Positions 1 to 9,280 of a stretch of 64,000 bases of DNA are shown here, piece by piece. The stretch's first letter is position 1. The number at the start of each line of letters is the position of its first letter. A program made the translations under genes and the position numbers. The notes under the pieces were generated by a model. That model worked only from the letters and a program-made list of their open reading frames with translations, searched no databases and was not told where the DNA came from. This stretch comes from a virus, in the IMG/VR virus record IMGVR_UViG_3300042350_003822, positions 16,967-80,966 of that record; one strand, 5' to 3'.

Positions 1-352
1 ATGGAACCATGGAAACAGATGTCAGTGTATAGAGATCGTTCAATGCAATCTGATAACGGATATTGAACATATCATCAGACGTCATTGATGGATCGCCAAT
101 AGAAAACACGTTTACCGCCCCCAGAACGTTCTCTGGCAGCGTAATGTACTTGTTGTTCATGTCTTGCTGAGTGACCTGATGCTTGTAGTAGATCTTCTCG
201 GTGCCATCAAAGTGGTAGTCCCAGTAGTACTTCAAAGCCTCGTCGATGCGATCTTCGACTTGATCGTCGTCGACGTTGATTTCGATTACGGGTTTACCTA
301 GCTTACGAAGGCAATATTCTTTGAAAGCAGCTCTTGTTGTAGGTACAGCCAT
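1..352 (-). CDS. 13: Neck protein gp13, N-terminal part (cut by window edge)
   Basis: Reading leftward from the ATG at 352 gives an open frame of 117 codons that runs off the left edge. The start MAVPTTRAAFKEYCLRKLGK, followed by an acidic VDDDQVEDRIDEALKYYWDYH stretch and later YITLPENVLG, is the pattern I know from gp13 neck proteins of T4-like cyanophages. gp13 and gp14 form the neck that closes the filled head and connects the tail. The position fits, since in T4 gene 13 follows the fiber and whisker genes 12 and wac. A late-promoter-like GATAAATA lies 29 bases upstream. The remainder, and probably gp14, lie outside the window. Confidence 0.72.
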   Translation of the reverse strand, partial: MAVPTTRAAFKEYCLRKLGKPVIEINVDDDQVEDRIDEALKYYWDYHFDGTEKIYYKHQVTQQDMNNKYITLPENVLGAVNVFSIGDPSMTSDDMFNIRYQIALNDLYTLTSVSMVP

Positions 353-380
353 TTTGATACATTCCTAGATTCGTTTCGTC

Positions 381-388
381 TATTTATC
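381..388 (-). promoter_or_regulatory. Late promoter-like box (GATAAATA) upstream of gp13
   Basis: The minus strand reads GATAAATA here, one base from the T4 late consensus TATAAATA. It lies between the stop of the upstream oxygenase gene and the gp13 start, about 29 bases ahead of the ATG, where a late transcript for the neck genes would begin. Confidence 0.45.
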
Positions 389-953
389 GAAACTTAGGAC
401 CTTGAATCCACGATACCAGTGACCTACGCACGCCTTTAGTTACAGGAGTCACTCTATGAGTAAGAAACGAAGGGAAGACAACCACGGAGCCTTTTGCTCT
501 AATCTGATCTACAGGAAGCTGAGGGTGTTGAGGATCGAATTCGAAATTACCTCCCTCATAGTCGGAAGGATCAGACAGCTGAATCACAATTGAAAGTTTA
601 CGATCAAACGCTGTTGGGTTCGCCCAGAACGTATCGTGGTGCCAATCGTATTTGCCATTCTGCTCTGCAGTATACTTTGTGTACTGAATGTCTGGTAGAT
701 ATGTGATGTCAAATCCAAAAGCATTCCTATTGGCTTCGTTTGCATAATACCACAACACATCTGTGACAAACTTGCTCGGTCCATCATTGGGATTGATCCA
801 CCTGATCTCACTGGATCTGGCTCCCTCATTGTGTGTGGATCCATCAAACCCGAGGCCTGCATTGGCTGTAGGATATTGATCTCCAATATCTATAATGCTT
901 TTTATTTGATCATCTCTTAAAGATGCGTGCCAAAATTGCCATAACTGATTCAT
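384..953 (-). CDS. 2OG-Fe(II) oxygenase, prolyl-4-hydroxylase-like
   Basis: This 189-residue protein has the iron-binding triad of the 2-oxoglutarate/Fe(II) dioxygenase fold: H-x-D in YDWHHDTFW (about residues 102-110), a distal His in PSFLTHRV (about 167), and the 2OG-binding Arg in GVRRSLVSW (about 176-178). The EGGNFEF segment between them is typical of the P4Hc/PiuC group. Such enzymes hydroxylate prolines or other residues using O2 and 2-oxoglutarate. It is the last gene after the fiber cluster, next to neck gene gp13. Three fibers in this window carry collagen-like Gly-X-Y repeats, so a fiber could be its substrate; that is inference. The start ATG at 953 follows a purine-rich AAAGAAAG. 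Confidence 0.85.
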   Translation of the reverse strand: MNQLWQFWHASLRDDQIKSIIDIGDQYPTANAGLGFDGSTHNEGARSSEIRWINPNDGPSKFVTDVLWYYANEANRNAFGFDITYLPDIQYTKYTAEQNGKYDWHHDTFWANPTAFDRKLSIVIQLSDPSDYEGGNFEFDPQHPQLPVDQIRAKGSVVVFPSFLTHRVTPVTKGVRRSLVSWIQGPKFR

Positions 954-971
954 AATATACTTTCTTTATGA

Positions 972-1433
972 TTAGATATCAATCGACTCGAAGTCTACTT
1001 GTATATCTGCGGATGCCGTAACACCACCACTTGTTACGGTACAACGATAGATGCCGCTCTTCAATTGGCCGTTAGCAAGCGTGGTAGTGAAAGTAGTGGA
1101 GGCAGATGTTGAACTATTAATTGTATAACTATCGCCCGAGACAAGTGTCCAAGCGTAAGTATATCCCCCAGCACCTCCGGAGGCAGTCGCGGTTGCTGTC
1201 TCACTAGTAGCGCTACCGGCACCTGATCTAAGTGTATACAAGCTCCCCGGGCTAATAGATATAGTCGGGGCATTAGATTTACCGCGCAGATCAGATAATG
1301 AAATAGTACCGGACGCTATACCAGCCAGCGTACGTACATTTGCTTGATTCAAGGATATAGTCGCAGTTGACGATAATCCAAGCTCAACGTTGACGTTAGC
1401 TAGTGATATAGGTCCGGTAGTGGGTAATGTCAT
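972..1433 (-). CDS. Small virion protein with Ig/PKD-like domain
   Basis: A 153-residue protein. Its first ~50 residues (LPTTGPISLANVNVELG then TISLSDLRGKS) are a module I recognise from many phage structural proteins. Residues about 58-150 form a Ser/Thr/Gly-rich beta domain with YAWTLVSGDSYTI and a closing YRCTVTSGG, resembling an Ig or PKD fold. It occupies the place of T4 wac/fibritin, just before gp13, but shows no coiled coil, so it is not an obvious fibritin. Ig-like domains on virions often bind surface carbohydrate weakly. Role inferred as an accessory fiber or neck decoration. Confidence 0.6.
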   Translation of the reverse strand: MTLPTTGPISLANVNVELGLSSTATISLNQANVRTLAGIASGTISLSDLRGKSNAPTISISPGSLYTLRSGAGSATSETATATASGGAGGYTYAWTLVSGDSYTINSSTSASTTFTTTLANGQLKSGIYRCTVTSGGVTASADIQVDFESIDI

Positions 1434-1436
1434 CTA

Positions 1437-1640
1437 TTAACCTTGTGGTTGTCCTAGCTGTGCTTGTGCCTGCTGGAACAACTTCTTAAGCATTGGATCC
1501 ACCACACGGTGCGGAAGTTCTTGTAGTGCACCCATGATGATGTTCAATTCATTGACCTCTACAGTAAGATTTACAGTAGGAGCCTGAGGAGCCTGCTGGT
1601 TTTCAACAAGCTTCGGGTCGAGTTCTGGATTAGTAGCCAT
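1437..1640 (-). CDS. Small hypothetical protein of the fiber cluster
   Basis: A 67-residue protein with a Gln/Pro/Ala-rich N-terminus and C-terminus around a compact core (VNLTVEVNELNIIMGALQELPHRVVDPML). The core resembles small proteins often found beside phage fiber genes. No function is assigned. A good ribosome site (GGAGAATATATT then ATG) supports the start. It lies 16 bases after its upstream neighbour and 3 bases before the next gene, so all three are probably co-translated. Confidence 0.6.
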   Translation of the reverse strand: MATNPELDPKLVENQQAPQAPTVNLTVEVNELNIIMGALQELPHRVVDPMLKKLFQQAQAQLGQPQG

Positions 1641-1657
1641 AATATATTCTCCTTAAA

Positions 1658-2044
1658 TTATGTATTGGCGGTTGTTGTTGAATTAGCATTTGGTTCGGCC
1701 CATGGTAGGGCACCGGCATTGACTTCAATCATTGGTTTGACGATTGCATCAATTTGTTTCTGAATCTGCTCATCAATGTGAGCCTTATAGCCAGGATTGC
1801 CGTTGACAACAGCTTGGATCCAGCTGAGAACTTGAACTTCGGTCAGATCTTCGTATGATGTAAAGTTATCAGCATCGACCTGATCTGGTTCAAAAGGTGT
1901 TGCCCCGTTAAATGTTCCGCTATTATTAGCTGTGTCTGTTCCTGTGCATTCCCAATATGTTTGGACGATGATGTCGTTGAGTTCTGCAGAAGGATCATCC
2001 TGCTTCTTTAGACTCTTAATCTTCCAAGTATATGTAAGTGTCAT
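1658..2044 (-). CDS. Fiber-associated small protein, paralog family member A
   Basis: A 128-residue protein of the same family as the genes at 8610-8933 and 8936-9268. Shared pattern: an N-terminal TYTWKIKSL (compare TKTWSITNL, TNTWAILQM), a central beta region with T-GTD, then YEDLTEVQVLSWIQ (compare YADLTQEQVIEWVK), and a C-terminal LPW. The C-terminus has a Thr/Asn tail absent in the paralogs. It sits directly downstream of the 1776-residue fiber, two bases after that gene's stop, with a strong GGAG site. A fiber-folding or tip-adaptor role is plausible from context only. Confidence 0.6.
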   Translation of the reverse strand: MTLTYTWKIKSLKKQDDPSAELNDIIVQTYWECTGTDTANNSGTFNGATPFEPDQVDADNFTSYEDLTEVQVLSWIQAVVNGNPGYKAHIDEQIQKQIDAIVKPMIEVNAGALPWAEPNANSTTTANT

Positions 2045-2046
2045 AA

Positions 2047-5000
2047 TTATTTATTCTCCAAAGAGTTGATTTTTTGTTCTAGTCTATTTATGTGCGCTTG
2101 CTGTTCCTTGATTGCTTCAATCAGAAGGCCAACCATATTGCCGTAGCGAACCGCTTTGAAGTTTTCGGTGCCTTCTACATCTGTAGCAGTATATATCACC
2201 TCAGGTAGAACCTTTTCTACTTCTTGGGCAATCACCCCAGTAGAACGGCTGCCATCCTTCTTATAGTTAAAGTTTACACCGTTGAGTGTAAGTAGCTTCT
2301 CAAGAGCGTTTGGAATGTTCTCTATATTATATTTTAGATTTATATCGGATGGAGAACCATATGCTGTAATGTTACCCGAAGCAATAATGTCGCCGCCGTT
2401 TGTCAATGCACTAACAGCACTACCGCTTCTATTTCCAGCGTGAACACGGACACCATTTGAGAATCGCATTGCGCAATAACCATCATTCAAGTCAACAATG
2501 TCACCATCGTCAGCAAGAATAATTCCATTGCCACCAACGTTACCACCTGAAACATGTATGCCGCCAGCAACATACATTGCGTTACTAGCCGTACTTGCAG
2601 GATCAAGATAATAAGCAGTGTTATTACTATCGTAAAAAATAGGTGCTCGTGTGTCCCCTGCTGCACTTAAAATACCACCAGTTGTGAGTGATGCGGTGGT
2701 AGCATATCCAGTTTGATTACGGAAAAGTATAGTGCCGGTATGATCAATATAATTGGTACCAGATGCGCTTAGGTTCAATTCAGCAAAAAGAGTAAGAGTA
2801 CTTAAAACGCTTTCTGAGTCAGCATCGACGTAATATCCGGTATTATTATTGTCTTTAAAAACTGTTGCTCTTAATTCCGCGCCGTATGCATTGTCATAAA
2901 GTGCAATTCTGCTCCATGCAGTCGAGCCAGATCCACTTGTAGATCTGTAGAATACTCCTTGGTCATAAAAAGTAGACGCAAATTGCATTGAATAGTAGTT
3001 GGCATCATTGGAGTGAGTTGTGGCAAGTAAATGGTGCCAGCTACCAGAATTCGTAGGCCATCCTTCAGCAAGAGTGCCACTATCGTGTTCGTAGAAGCCC
3101 GAGTCTACTCGGGTTGTAATGTCGGCTCTACTGGTAGCATCCCCAGCGAATGTTGGAGTGATAGCTGATGTAGCAGTGGTGGCAGATGTCGCGGAACCAC
3201 TAATGTTCATTGTCTGACCGCTGATAAACGTAGCTATGGATGCGGCTGTACCCGAGCGGTAATAATTGTCGCCAGCCTTAACCATTACAGCGCTTACGCC
3301 AGAGCTCACACTATTATCGGTAGAATTAAAATAGTTATTGAAGATGTATCCGTTACCATCGGCCGCCACAACTCGGTTAGCTACAGCCGCACTTGCAGAT
3401 GGTGTTAGCCCCCCAACCGTTGCAGCATTGCCAGTAACACTAATACCCCAAGTACCGGATGCACCAGTACCTGTTAGAGTTGGTGCATAGCTATTGTAGT
3501 TAGCATTGGTTAATACAGTTTTAAATGCGGTCCATGTTGAGCTATCAGTCTTGTTTCTAAACTGCATTGACCCACCATAGGTAAATGTCATTTGAAGCGG
3601 ACCTAGAGAACCTCCTGCATTAAATACGAGTATTCCCTGACTATCTGAAGGATTAATCTGAGTATAAAAACCATTCAAAGTAGCAGTATCTATACTAGCC
3701 TGAAGTACACTACCCCTATTAACCATGTAACTACTAAAGTCAGATAGACTACCAGCGCTACCGGTAACATTAATTGCCCAATTGCCAGATGCGTCTCCAC
3801 CTGTGCGTGTTGGTACGTTTAACGATGCTCTGAAACCAGTAGCATCGTTTTTACGTATGTAATTGTCAGAAGAAGAATAGAAAACTGAATCCGTTGTAGC
3901 TCCTGACGCGCCGTGAGACATATTGAAATATTCGGCAAACCCATATCGTCTATAATCATCACCATTGCTATCTCTCTGCACAATATGGTTAGCTGTAGCA
4001 GCTGTGCCAATATTACCCGCAGATAGCGAACCTGGGAAAGTGGTATTACCACTACCATCTAGTAAAGTAGCCGTGCGAATAAGTGTAGAGAATACACCAG
4101 TGTACTGTCTTACGTAGATAGGCTCAGTACCATCATCAGCAGTCGCAATTTCAAGATATCCAGCATTCGTACCAGTAGCACCAATAAGAATACGAGCTTG
4201 GTCGTTGTCGCCCATATTTCCGCGTACAAGCTCAGCAGATGTAGTTCCTGTTACTGTTTTAACAACAGCTGCTGCTGATAATGTAGCAACGTTGGCAGAC
4301 AGCGTGCTGTTCAATTGATATGATGCAGCTGCAGTACCACCTAGGAAAGAAGCATTGTTAGCACTGATGGTAGCAATATAAGCGCTGTTGACAGTAATCG
4401 TGCCGCTAGTGTCAGTTAAGCCTGTGCTGAAAGTATAGGTTGTGTCATTATCAGCAGCCCAATATGCAGCTGTACCATTGGAGTGTAGAACTTGCCCAGC
4501 AGTTCCAAATCCACCATTTGCAGAAAGTCCTACCGACCCGAAAACCACGTTGCCAGAAAATGTGGTGATGCCAGCTACCGCAAGGGTTGAAGAGACGTTA
4601 GCAAACCCAGTAATCGTGGTATTGCCGGCAGCAAGAGTAGTAATACCCGATGCTGCACCAGCAGCTACAAGCGATGAGATAGCAAGTGGCTGGCTATTGG
4701 TAGACCAGCGATCGTTTGTTTCATCCCAGATGAATTGAACGTTAGCAGACGTCCCACGCATGATCTCGATGCCAGCATTCTCGGATGGAGCTGCTTCACC
4801 CAGATCTGCATTCAGAGTAAGTATATTATCACCAACGTCAATTGTTGTGGTGTTAACATACGTTCTAGTTCCTGAAACAGTCAGGTTGCCAGATAGCGTC
4901 AGGTCTGTAATTGAAAGCGCAGAGTTAACATGAATGCCAGCTGTGTTGACAGTCAGTGTCGAACCAGTTGTGACTCCGAGAGTTCCTGTCGATGTAATAG

Positions 5001-7377
5001 GTCCACCAGAAAGTCCATTTGCAGTGGCAATAGAGGTGACTGTACCAAGATACTGATCCGCCGAGCTAATAATAATGTGAGTAGCATTTGACGATATATT
5101 AGAAGTACCTGACCCCGTAAACGTCACATCATCGTTTGCGTTACTCGAGTCTTTCAATCTCAGTATGCCGGCGTTGACTGCAGTGTTAGCTACAGCAAGA
5201 AGGTCGTATGTTGTATCCCCATCTGTGTCCCAATAAATGGTCGTGCCATTAGAATGTAGTACTTGGCCAGCAGTCCCAATTCCGCCATTAGCATCCAATC
5301 CAACTGCAGTTCCGACAACTAAACGCGTAGTATTGGCAATAAACGATGTGCCCACAGAAAGAGTAGCTGAGTTGACAGATGATGTCGCATTGACAAAACC
5401 CGTAACAGTAGTATTAGCAAAAAGAGTTGTACCGGATGTTCCGTATCTTGCAAAATAAGACGCGCCTGAACCGATAGCAACGCCACCATTATTCCCTGGT
5501 GGGTTAAACTCGACGAATCCTTGCTGAGTAGAATCTGTTACAAGACCCAAGCGTGATGATGCAGTTGTCCAGTCGAGTGTAGCGCTTGTTGTATTACTTC
5601 TATACGAAAGTACTTTTATTTTGTTAGAGTTGCTATTAATACCAATAAAATCTGCATAGGAATGCGCTGGTAAAATAAAAATATTGCCCGTTCCCGCAGA
5701 AGTAATATTAACATTACTTGTTCCAGCGAGAGCTGCAGATATTGATGTATGCAGCGTTACAGAGTTTACAGTTCGAGCATTCACGTAGTATGATATAGAA
5801 GTAGAAGTACCCCCGGGAGATGTACCATCAGTACGAAGAACGACAAATTGACCATTGCTCCATCCGTGATTTGATGCAGTAGATATTATATCTGTTATAG
5901 TATCCACAGCGGAAACGTTAGCCACCGCTCCAAGCGCGCCGAGTGTTGTACTGGTTTGTACTGTAAAAATAGACTCTGAATTAGCTGTTGAACCAACAGC
6001 AACTTTATTAGAACCTGAATCTACAAAAAGCGTGCCCGAGTCTACGTTTAATGCGTTAAGAACAGAAGTAGAAGCAGGATCAATATAAAACGAAGTATCT
6101 GCGCTGTCGTAGAAGATTGGCGCGCGCATATCATTAGCAGCAATAACAGCACCAGCAGAAGTAATGCGCATACGCTCAGTTAGGGTGCCGGTCGTAGCGG
6201 CGGATGTATTGAACACCATCGACATTCGCCCACCATTGGCGATGTCAGAAATTGCGTCAATAGAACCTTGAATTTTTGGACCAACGTCTGATGTGTCGGC
6301 AGAATAAAAACTAAAACGACCCCAAGGCGAGGTGGTCGAAAAATCGCTCGCAACAGTAGTAGTAGAAATCCGCATTTCTGTTGGCGTCGGCGTAGCCGAA
6401 CCGGTGGCACTTGAAACTTCAAAATTAACAGCTGGTGTTGTTGTGTTAACACCGACTCTATTATTTGTACCATCAACAAAAAGGAGACCCGAATCAAAGT
6501 TTGCATTAGCAGCAAATGTTGCAACACCGCCAACCTGCAACGTTGTTGATACGTTAGCAAAACCTGTGATGGAAGTATTGCCAGCAGCAAGGGTGGTAAC
6601 GCCGGATAGAGAACCAGCCATTGTAATAGTACCGGCATTGATATCCCACCTTCTAGTAGTAGCACCGAAGGACTTGCCTTCATTATTTGATGCGGGGAAT
6701 ATACCGGATGTATTACCGATAAAGAAATTAGTCGTATTACCTACTCTAAGCTGTGCTGAGTCCGATACAACATTAACAAAACCTGTGATGGAAGTATTGC
6801 CAAGACTCAATGAACGAGCGGTTATTGTTAATGATCCATTTCCCGATACACCCGAACCCCCGCTGGCGGCAATACGCGCATCAAAATCAACGGCGGTCGC
6901 GCCAGTGTTGAAATCTATGTAAGGAAAAGTGGCAGTACCACTAGTATTACCCAATGATATTGAACCACCAGAATCGGTTGCTATTACTACTTTACCAGAA
7001 CCTGACGCAGTAGTAATATTGCCGGTAGTGTTGATAAATCCAGTAATCGTAGTATTGCCAGCTGCGAGCGTAGTAATACCAGACGCTGCTCCAGCAAGAG
7101 CAAGCGATGTAATCGATAATGCAGAGTTGACATGAATACCTTGAGTGTTAACTGTCAGTGTCGAACCCGATACAACACCAATCGTGCCGGTTGTGGTAAT
7201 AGGTCCACCCGAAAGTCCATTTGCTGTTGCAATAGATGTTACGCCTTGGTCGTCTGTTGACCAATATGTAGCAGTTCCATTACTGTGAAGTGTTTCACCT
7301 GCAGATCCAATTAGGCCATTAGCAATAAGGCCTTTTACACTAATAGGGTTGAAGAAATGCTTTGTATCTTTAGCCAT
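2047..7377 (-). CDS. Giant tail fiber with C-terminal S74 chaperone domain
   Basis: A 1776-residue protein, the longest in the window. The bulk is built from recurring modules, e.g. [40 protein letters not shown] and GTAGQVLHSNGTxxYW, typical of trimeric beta-rich fiber shafts. The last ~110 residues form an intramolecular chaperone of the endosialidase type (peptidase S74): SDINLK holds the Ser and Lys of the self-cleavage site, followed by GVIAQEVEKVLPEV and a terminal coiled coil (LIEAIKEQQAHINRLEQKI). In this family the domain trimerises the fiber and then cuts itself off before the Ser. The gene overlaps its upstream neighbour by 8 bases. It is probably a receptor-binding fiber. Confidence 0.85.
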   Translation of the reverse strand: MAKDTKHFFNPISVKGLIANGLIGSAGETLHSNGTATYWSTDDQGVTSIATANGLSGGPITTTGTIGVVSGSTLTVNTQGIHVNSALSITSLALAGAASGITTLAAGNTTITGFINTTGNITTASGSGKVVIATDSGGSISLGNTSGTATFPYIDFNTGATAVDFDARIAASGGSGVSGNGSLTITARSLSLGNTSITGFVNVVSDSAQLRVGNTTNFFIGNTSGIFPASNNEGKSFGATTRRWDINAGTITMAGSLSGVTTLAAGNTSITGFANVSTTLQVGGVATFAANANFDSGLLFVDGTNNRVGVNTTTPAVNFEVSSATGSATPTPTEMRISTTTVASDFSTTSPWGRFSFYSADTSDVGPKIQGSIDAISDIANGGRMSMVFNTSAATTGTLTERMRITSAGAVIAANDMRAPIFYDSADTSFYIDPASTSVLNALNVDSGTLFVDSGSNKVAVGSTANSESIFTVQTSTTLGALGAVANVSAVDTITDIISTASNHGWSNGQFVVLRTDGTSPGGTSTSISYYVNARTVNSVTLHTSISAALAGTSNVNITSAGTGNIFILPAHSYADFIGINSNSNKIKVLSYRSNTTSATLDWTTASSRLGLVTDSTQQGFVEFNPPGNNGGVAIGSGASYFARYGTSGTTLFANTTVTGFVNATSSVNSATLSVGTSFIANTTRLVVGTAVGLDANGGIGTAGQVLHSNGTTIYWDTDGDTTYDLLAVANTAVNAGILRLKDSSNANDDVTFTGSGTSNISSNATHIIISSADQYLGTVTSIATANGLSGGPITSTGTLGVTTGSTLTVNTAGIHVNSALSITDLTLSGNLTVSGTRTYVNTTTIDVGDNILTLNADLGEAAPSENAGIEIMRGTSANVQFIWDETNDRWSTNSQPLAISSLVAAGAASGITTLAAGNTTITGFANVSSTLAVAGITTFSGNVVFGSVGLSANGGFGTAGQVLHSNGTAAYWAADNDTTYTFSTGLTDTSGTITVNSAYIATISANNASFLGGTAAASYQLNSTLSANVATLSAAAVVKTVTGTTSAELVRGNMGDNDQARILIGATGTNAGYLEIATADDGTEPIYVRQYTGVFSTLIRTATLLDGSGNTTFPGSLSAGNIGTAATANHIVQRDSNGDDYRRYGFAEYFNMSHGASGATTDSVFYSSSDNYIRKNDATGFRASLNVPTRTGGDASGNWAINVTGSAGSLSDFSSYMVNRGSVLQASIDTATLNGFYTQINPSDSQGILVFNAGGSLGPLQMTFTYGGSMQFRNKTDSSTWTAFKTVLTNANYNSYAPTLTGTGASGTWGISVTGNAATVGGLTPSASAAVANRVVAADGNGYIFNNYFNSTDNSVSSGVSAVMVKAGDNYYRSGTAASIATFISGQTMNISGSATSATTATSAITPTFAGDATSRADITTRVDSGFYEHDSGTLAEGWPTNSGSWHHLLATTHSNDANYYSMQFASTFYDQGVFYRSTSGSGSTAWSRIALYDNAYGAELRATVFKDNNNTGYYVDADSESVLSTLTLFAELNLSASGTNYIDHTGTILFRNQTGYATTASLTTGGILSAAGDTRAPIFYDSNNTAYYLDPASTASNAMYVAGGIHVSGGNVGGNGIILADDGDIVDLNDGYCAMRFSNGVRVHAGNRSGSAVSALTNGGDIIASGNITAYGSPSDINLKYNIENIPNALEKLLTLNGVNFNYKKDGSRSTGVIAQEVEKVLPEVIYTATDVEGTENFKAVRYGNMVGLLIEAIKEQQAHINRLEQKINSLENK

Positions 7378-8596
7378 TTGTTAACTCAATCAGTGTTGTG
7401 TTGCTTACTGGAACGGGAACGTAGCTAAACTCAAATGGTATAGTCTGAAAGTCGATCTCTGATACTTCGGTATAATAGACAGCGGTCTGTTGAACAGCAG
7501 CAGCTCCATTATAGCTATATATCGTTACACCAGAAGTATATGAATATGCTAGTTTATTTGTTAGCTGCTGAGGCCCAACGTTTACTGTGTTTATGAAAAC
7601 GTTATTGGACGCGTCTACGTGGACTCTATTAGAGTTCATCACAGCAACATTGGATCCTGCAGCGACACTTGACCACTTAAAGTAGAATGTGCCGTTAGAC
7701 TGATTATAGGTCTCGAACGGATTAAACTGCTTAATAGAAGGTGTTCTATACTGTAGTTCAGTTCCTACAACACCAAAGCCATATGAAACATACACTGTGT
7801 TGGATGTGGCTGTAAAGTCAATATTGTAAGTAGTCTCTGTCGTAGTGACTTCCTGAATAGCAATGTCTTCAGCAGCAATGGAAGTTCCAATCGAGATCGC
7901 AGCTGCCTGTCCTCTAACCGCACTACCACTATAAACAACTGTAGAAGGAACAAAGAAAGCGCTCGCCTGCACTCTGTAGCGCTGGTTCGGAACAACGTCT
8001 AATTCAAGGTACTGAGAATTTCTGTGTTGACCTGACGACCTTATTACTGTATAATCTCCATTGGATTCTTTCGAGGAACCATTGTAAGAGATAAGACTGT
8101 TTGCGCTATACAACTCAGCTCCAGTCATTTCAGGGCCTAGAACATCGGTCGTGACATATTCAGATGTGTTGCCAAAGAAGTTGTTATTGGCAGCTCTGAT
8201 AGTCATGTTGTTTGCGCCGCCCTGGAAGTAGATTCCTACCCCTTCGGTGTGCCTGATATTCTTTCCACTGACTGTATGCTCTGCATAGAGATTAGCAGGT
8301 GTAATTGTTTTCACCATAGTGAAAGTGGTAGGATATACTGTAGGGGTACACTTTATCTCCCCAACATAGTTGTTGATAGATGTTGTAATCTCGTCTGGTC
8401 TAGTACCACTTACAGAAATACTATCCTGAGTCTCGGAGGTAGTAATCCCATCTGTAGTAATTACCATCTGCGATACAGAAGAGTCACTCCCAGACACCAC
8501 ATGAATGTCCAGGGTGACCATCTTCTCTGTGGCAAGATCAAAAGTATCTAGCACATGAGCTGATAATGAATTTGCTACGTAGGTTATAGTTGTCAT
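7370..8596 (-). CDS. Virion structural or fiber protein, function unknown
   Basis: A 408-residue beta-rich protein (many Thr, Val, Tyr, Ser; no Cys apart from one near residue 82), without signal peptide or membrane segment. Motifs such as GVGIYFQGGANNMTIRAANNNFFGN and the central QYLELDVVPNQRYRVQASAFFVPS suggest jelly-roll or carbohydrate-binding folds, but I cannot name a family. It is translated between the small paralogs and the giant S74 fiber and overlaps the latter by 8 bases, which implies coupled synthesis. It is most likely part of the same fiber system. Confidence 0.55.
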   Translation of the reverse strand: MTTITYVANSLSAHVLDTFDLATEKMVTLDIHVVSGSDSSVSQMVITTDGITTSETQDSISVSGTRPDEITTSINNYVGEIKCTPTVYPTTFTMVKTITPANLYAEHTVSGKNIRHTEGVGIYFQGGANNMTIRAANNNFFGNTSEYVTTDVLGPEMTGAELYSANSLISYNGSSKESNGDYTVIRSSGQHRNSQYLELDVVPNQRYRVQASAFFVPSTVVYSGSAVRGQAAAISIGTSIAAEDIAIQEVTTTETTYNIDFTATSNTVYVSYGFGVVGTELQYRTPSIKQFNPFETYNQSNGTFYFKWSSVAAGSNVAVMNSNRVHVDASNNVFINTVNVGPQQLTNKLAYSYTSGVTIYSYNGAAAVQQTAVYYTEVSEIDFQTIPFEFSYVPVPVSNTTLIELTNG

Positions 8597-8609
8597 CTAA
8601 TTAGATTCT

Positions 8610-8933
8610 TTACCATGGTAACGCCGGCGTTATAACAGTGGGGTAGATCTGGCTTGTGATCTGCCCAGCGATATCGGCTTCATATGCCACAATTTTTTCC
8701 TCTCCTAAGGTGCTCTGCACCCACTCAATTACTTGGGTCTCTGTAAGATCTGCATAGGGAGTAAAGGGGCTACCTTCGACCAATGACACGCCTGTCGAGT
8801 CGTATACCGATCCAATATATGTGCCGTCGATACCAGTCAGTGTCCAGTGAACGTTGAAGACCACATCGGTCATACCATCGAGTTCGGGGTAGGCGTCCAT
8901 CTGCAAAATAGCCCAAGTGTTAGTAATAGTCAT
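8610..8933 (-). CDS. Fiber-associated small protein, paralog B
   Basis: I start this 107-residue protein at the ATG at 8933 (MTITNTWAILQMDAYP). It lies three bases after the previous gene's stop and has GGAG nine bases ahead inside that gene. A longer frame to 9056 would overlap paralog C heavily. It has the family signature: N-terminal TNTWAI, FNVHWTLTGIDG, FTPYADLTETQVIEWVQ, and C-terminal LPW. It is the closest relative of the gene at 8936-9268, and the tandem arrangement indicates gene duplication. Role unknown; adjacent fibers suggest a chaperone or adaptor. Confidence 0.62.
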   Translation of the reverse strand: MTITNTWAILQMDAYPELDGMTDVVFNVHWTLTGIDGTYIGSVYDSTGVSLVEGSPFTPYADLTETQVIEWVQSTLGEEKIVAYEADIAGQITSQIYPTVITPALPW

Positions 8934-8935
8934 TG

Positions 8936-9268
8936 TTAGGAGCTCCATGGTAAAGGAGGAGTGGTAGTTGGTGGGTTGGCGAGGTTCTGAATCTGAAGAG
9001 TTAAGTTGGATTCGTATGCCGCGGCCTGCTCTGCTCTCAGCGCGCTCTTGACCCACTCGATCACCTGCTCTTGCGTCAGGTCAGCATAAGGAGTAAACGG
9101 GGTGCTTGAATTGATGGGGATGTTTACTGTGCCATGTATAGAAGCCAAATGCACATTGTCCGTTCCAGTTAAAAGCCAACCAATGGTATACACCACGTTT
9201 TGCTCACCAGCTACCTCTGAGTAGCACTCGAGATTAGTAATTGACCACGTCTTTGTAATTTGTGTCAT
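8936..9268 (-). CDS. Fiber-associated small protein, paralog C
   Basis: A 110-residue protein starting at the ATG at 9268 with a near-perfect GGAGG five bases upstream; a TTG four codons earlier would destroy that site. Signature elements are TKTWSITNLECY, a GWLLTGTD turn, FTPYADLTQEQVIEWVKSAL and LPWSS at the end. It is tandem with paralog B and directly downstream of the 894-residue collagen-like fiber. As with paralog A, it immediately follows a large fiber gene, which argues for a fiber-specific partner role (inference). Confidence 0.62.
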   Translation of the reverse strand: MTQITKTWSITNLECYSEVAGEQNVVYTIGWLLTGTDNVHLASIHGTVNIPINSSTPFTPYADLTQEQVIEWVKSALRAEQAAAYESNLTLQIQNLANPPTTTPPLPWSS

Positions 9269-9280
9269 TTTGACCTCCAA

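Noticed and set aside
6332-6922. 196-codon open frame on the plus strand inside the giant fiber
   Set aside because: Antisense shadow of repetitive Thr/Asn/Gly-rich coding sequence; Val/Pro/Ala/Leu-rich with no domain and no ribosome site. The same holds for 25623-26096, 11109-11489 and 38748-39239.
8936-9056. Longer start for paralog B at 9056
   Set aside because: Would overlap paralog C by 121 bases, the added residues do not resemble the family, and the ATG at 8933 has a good ribosome site.
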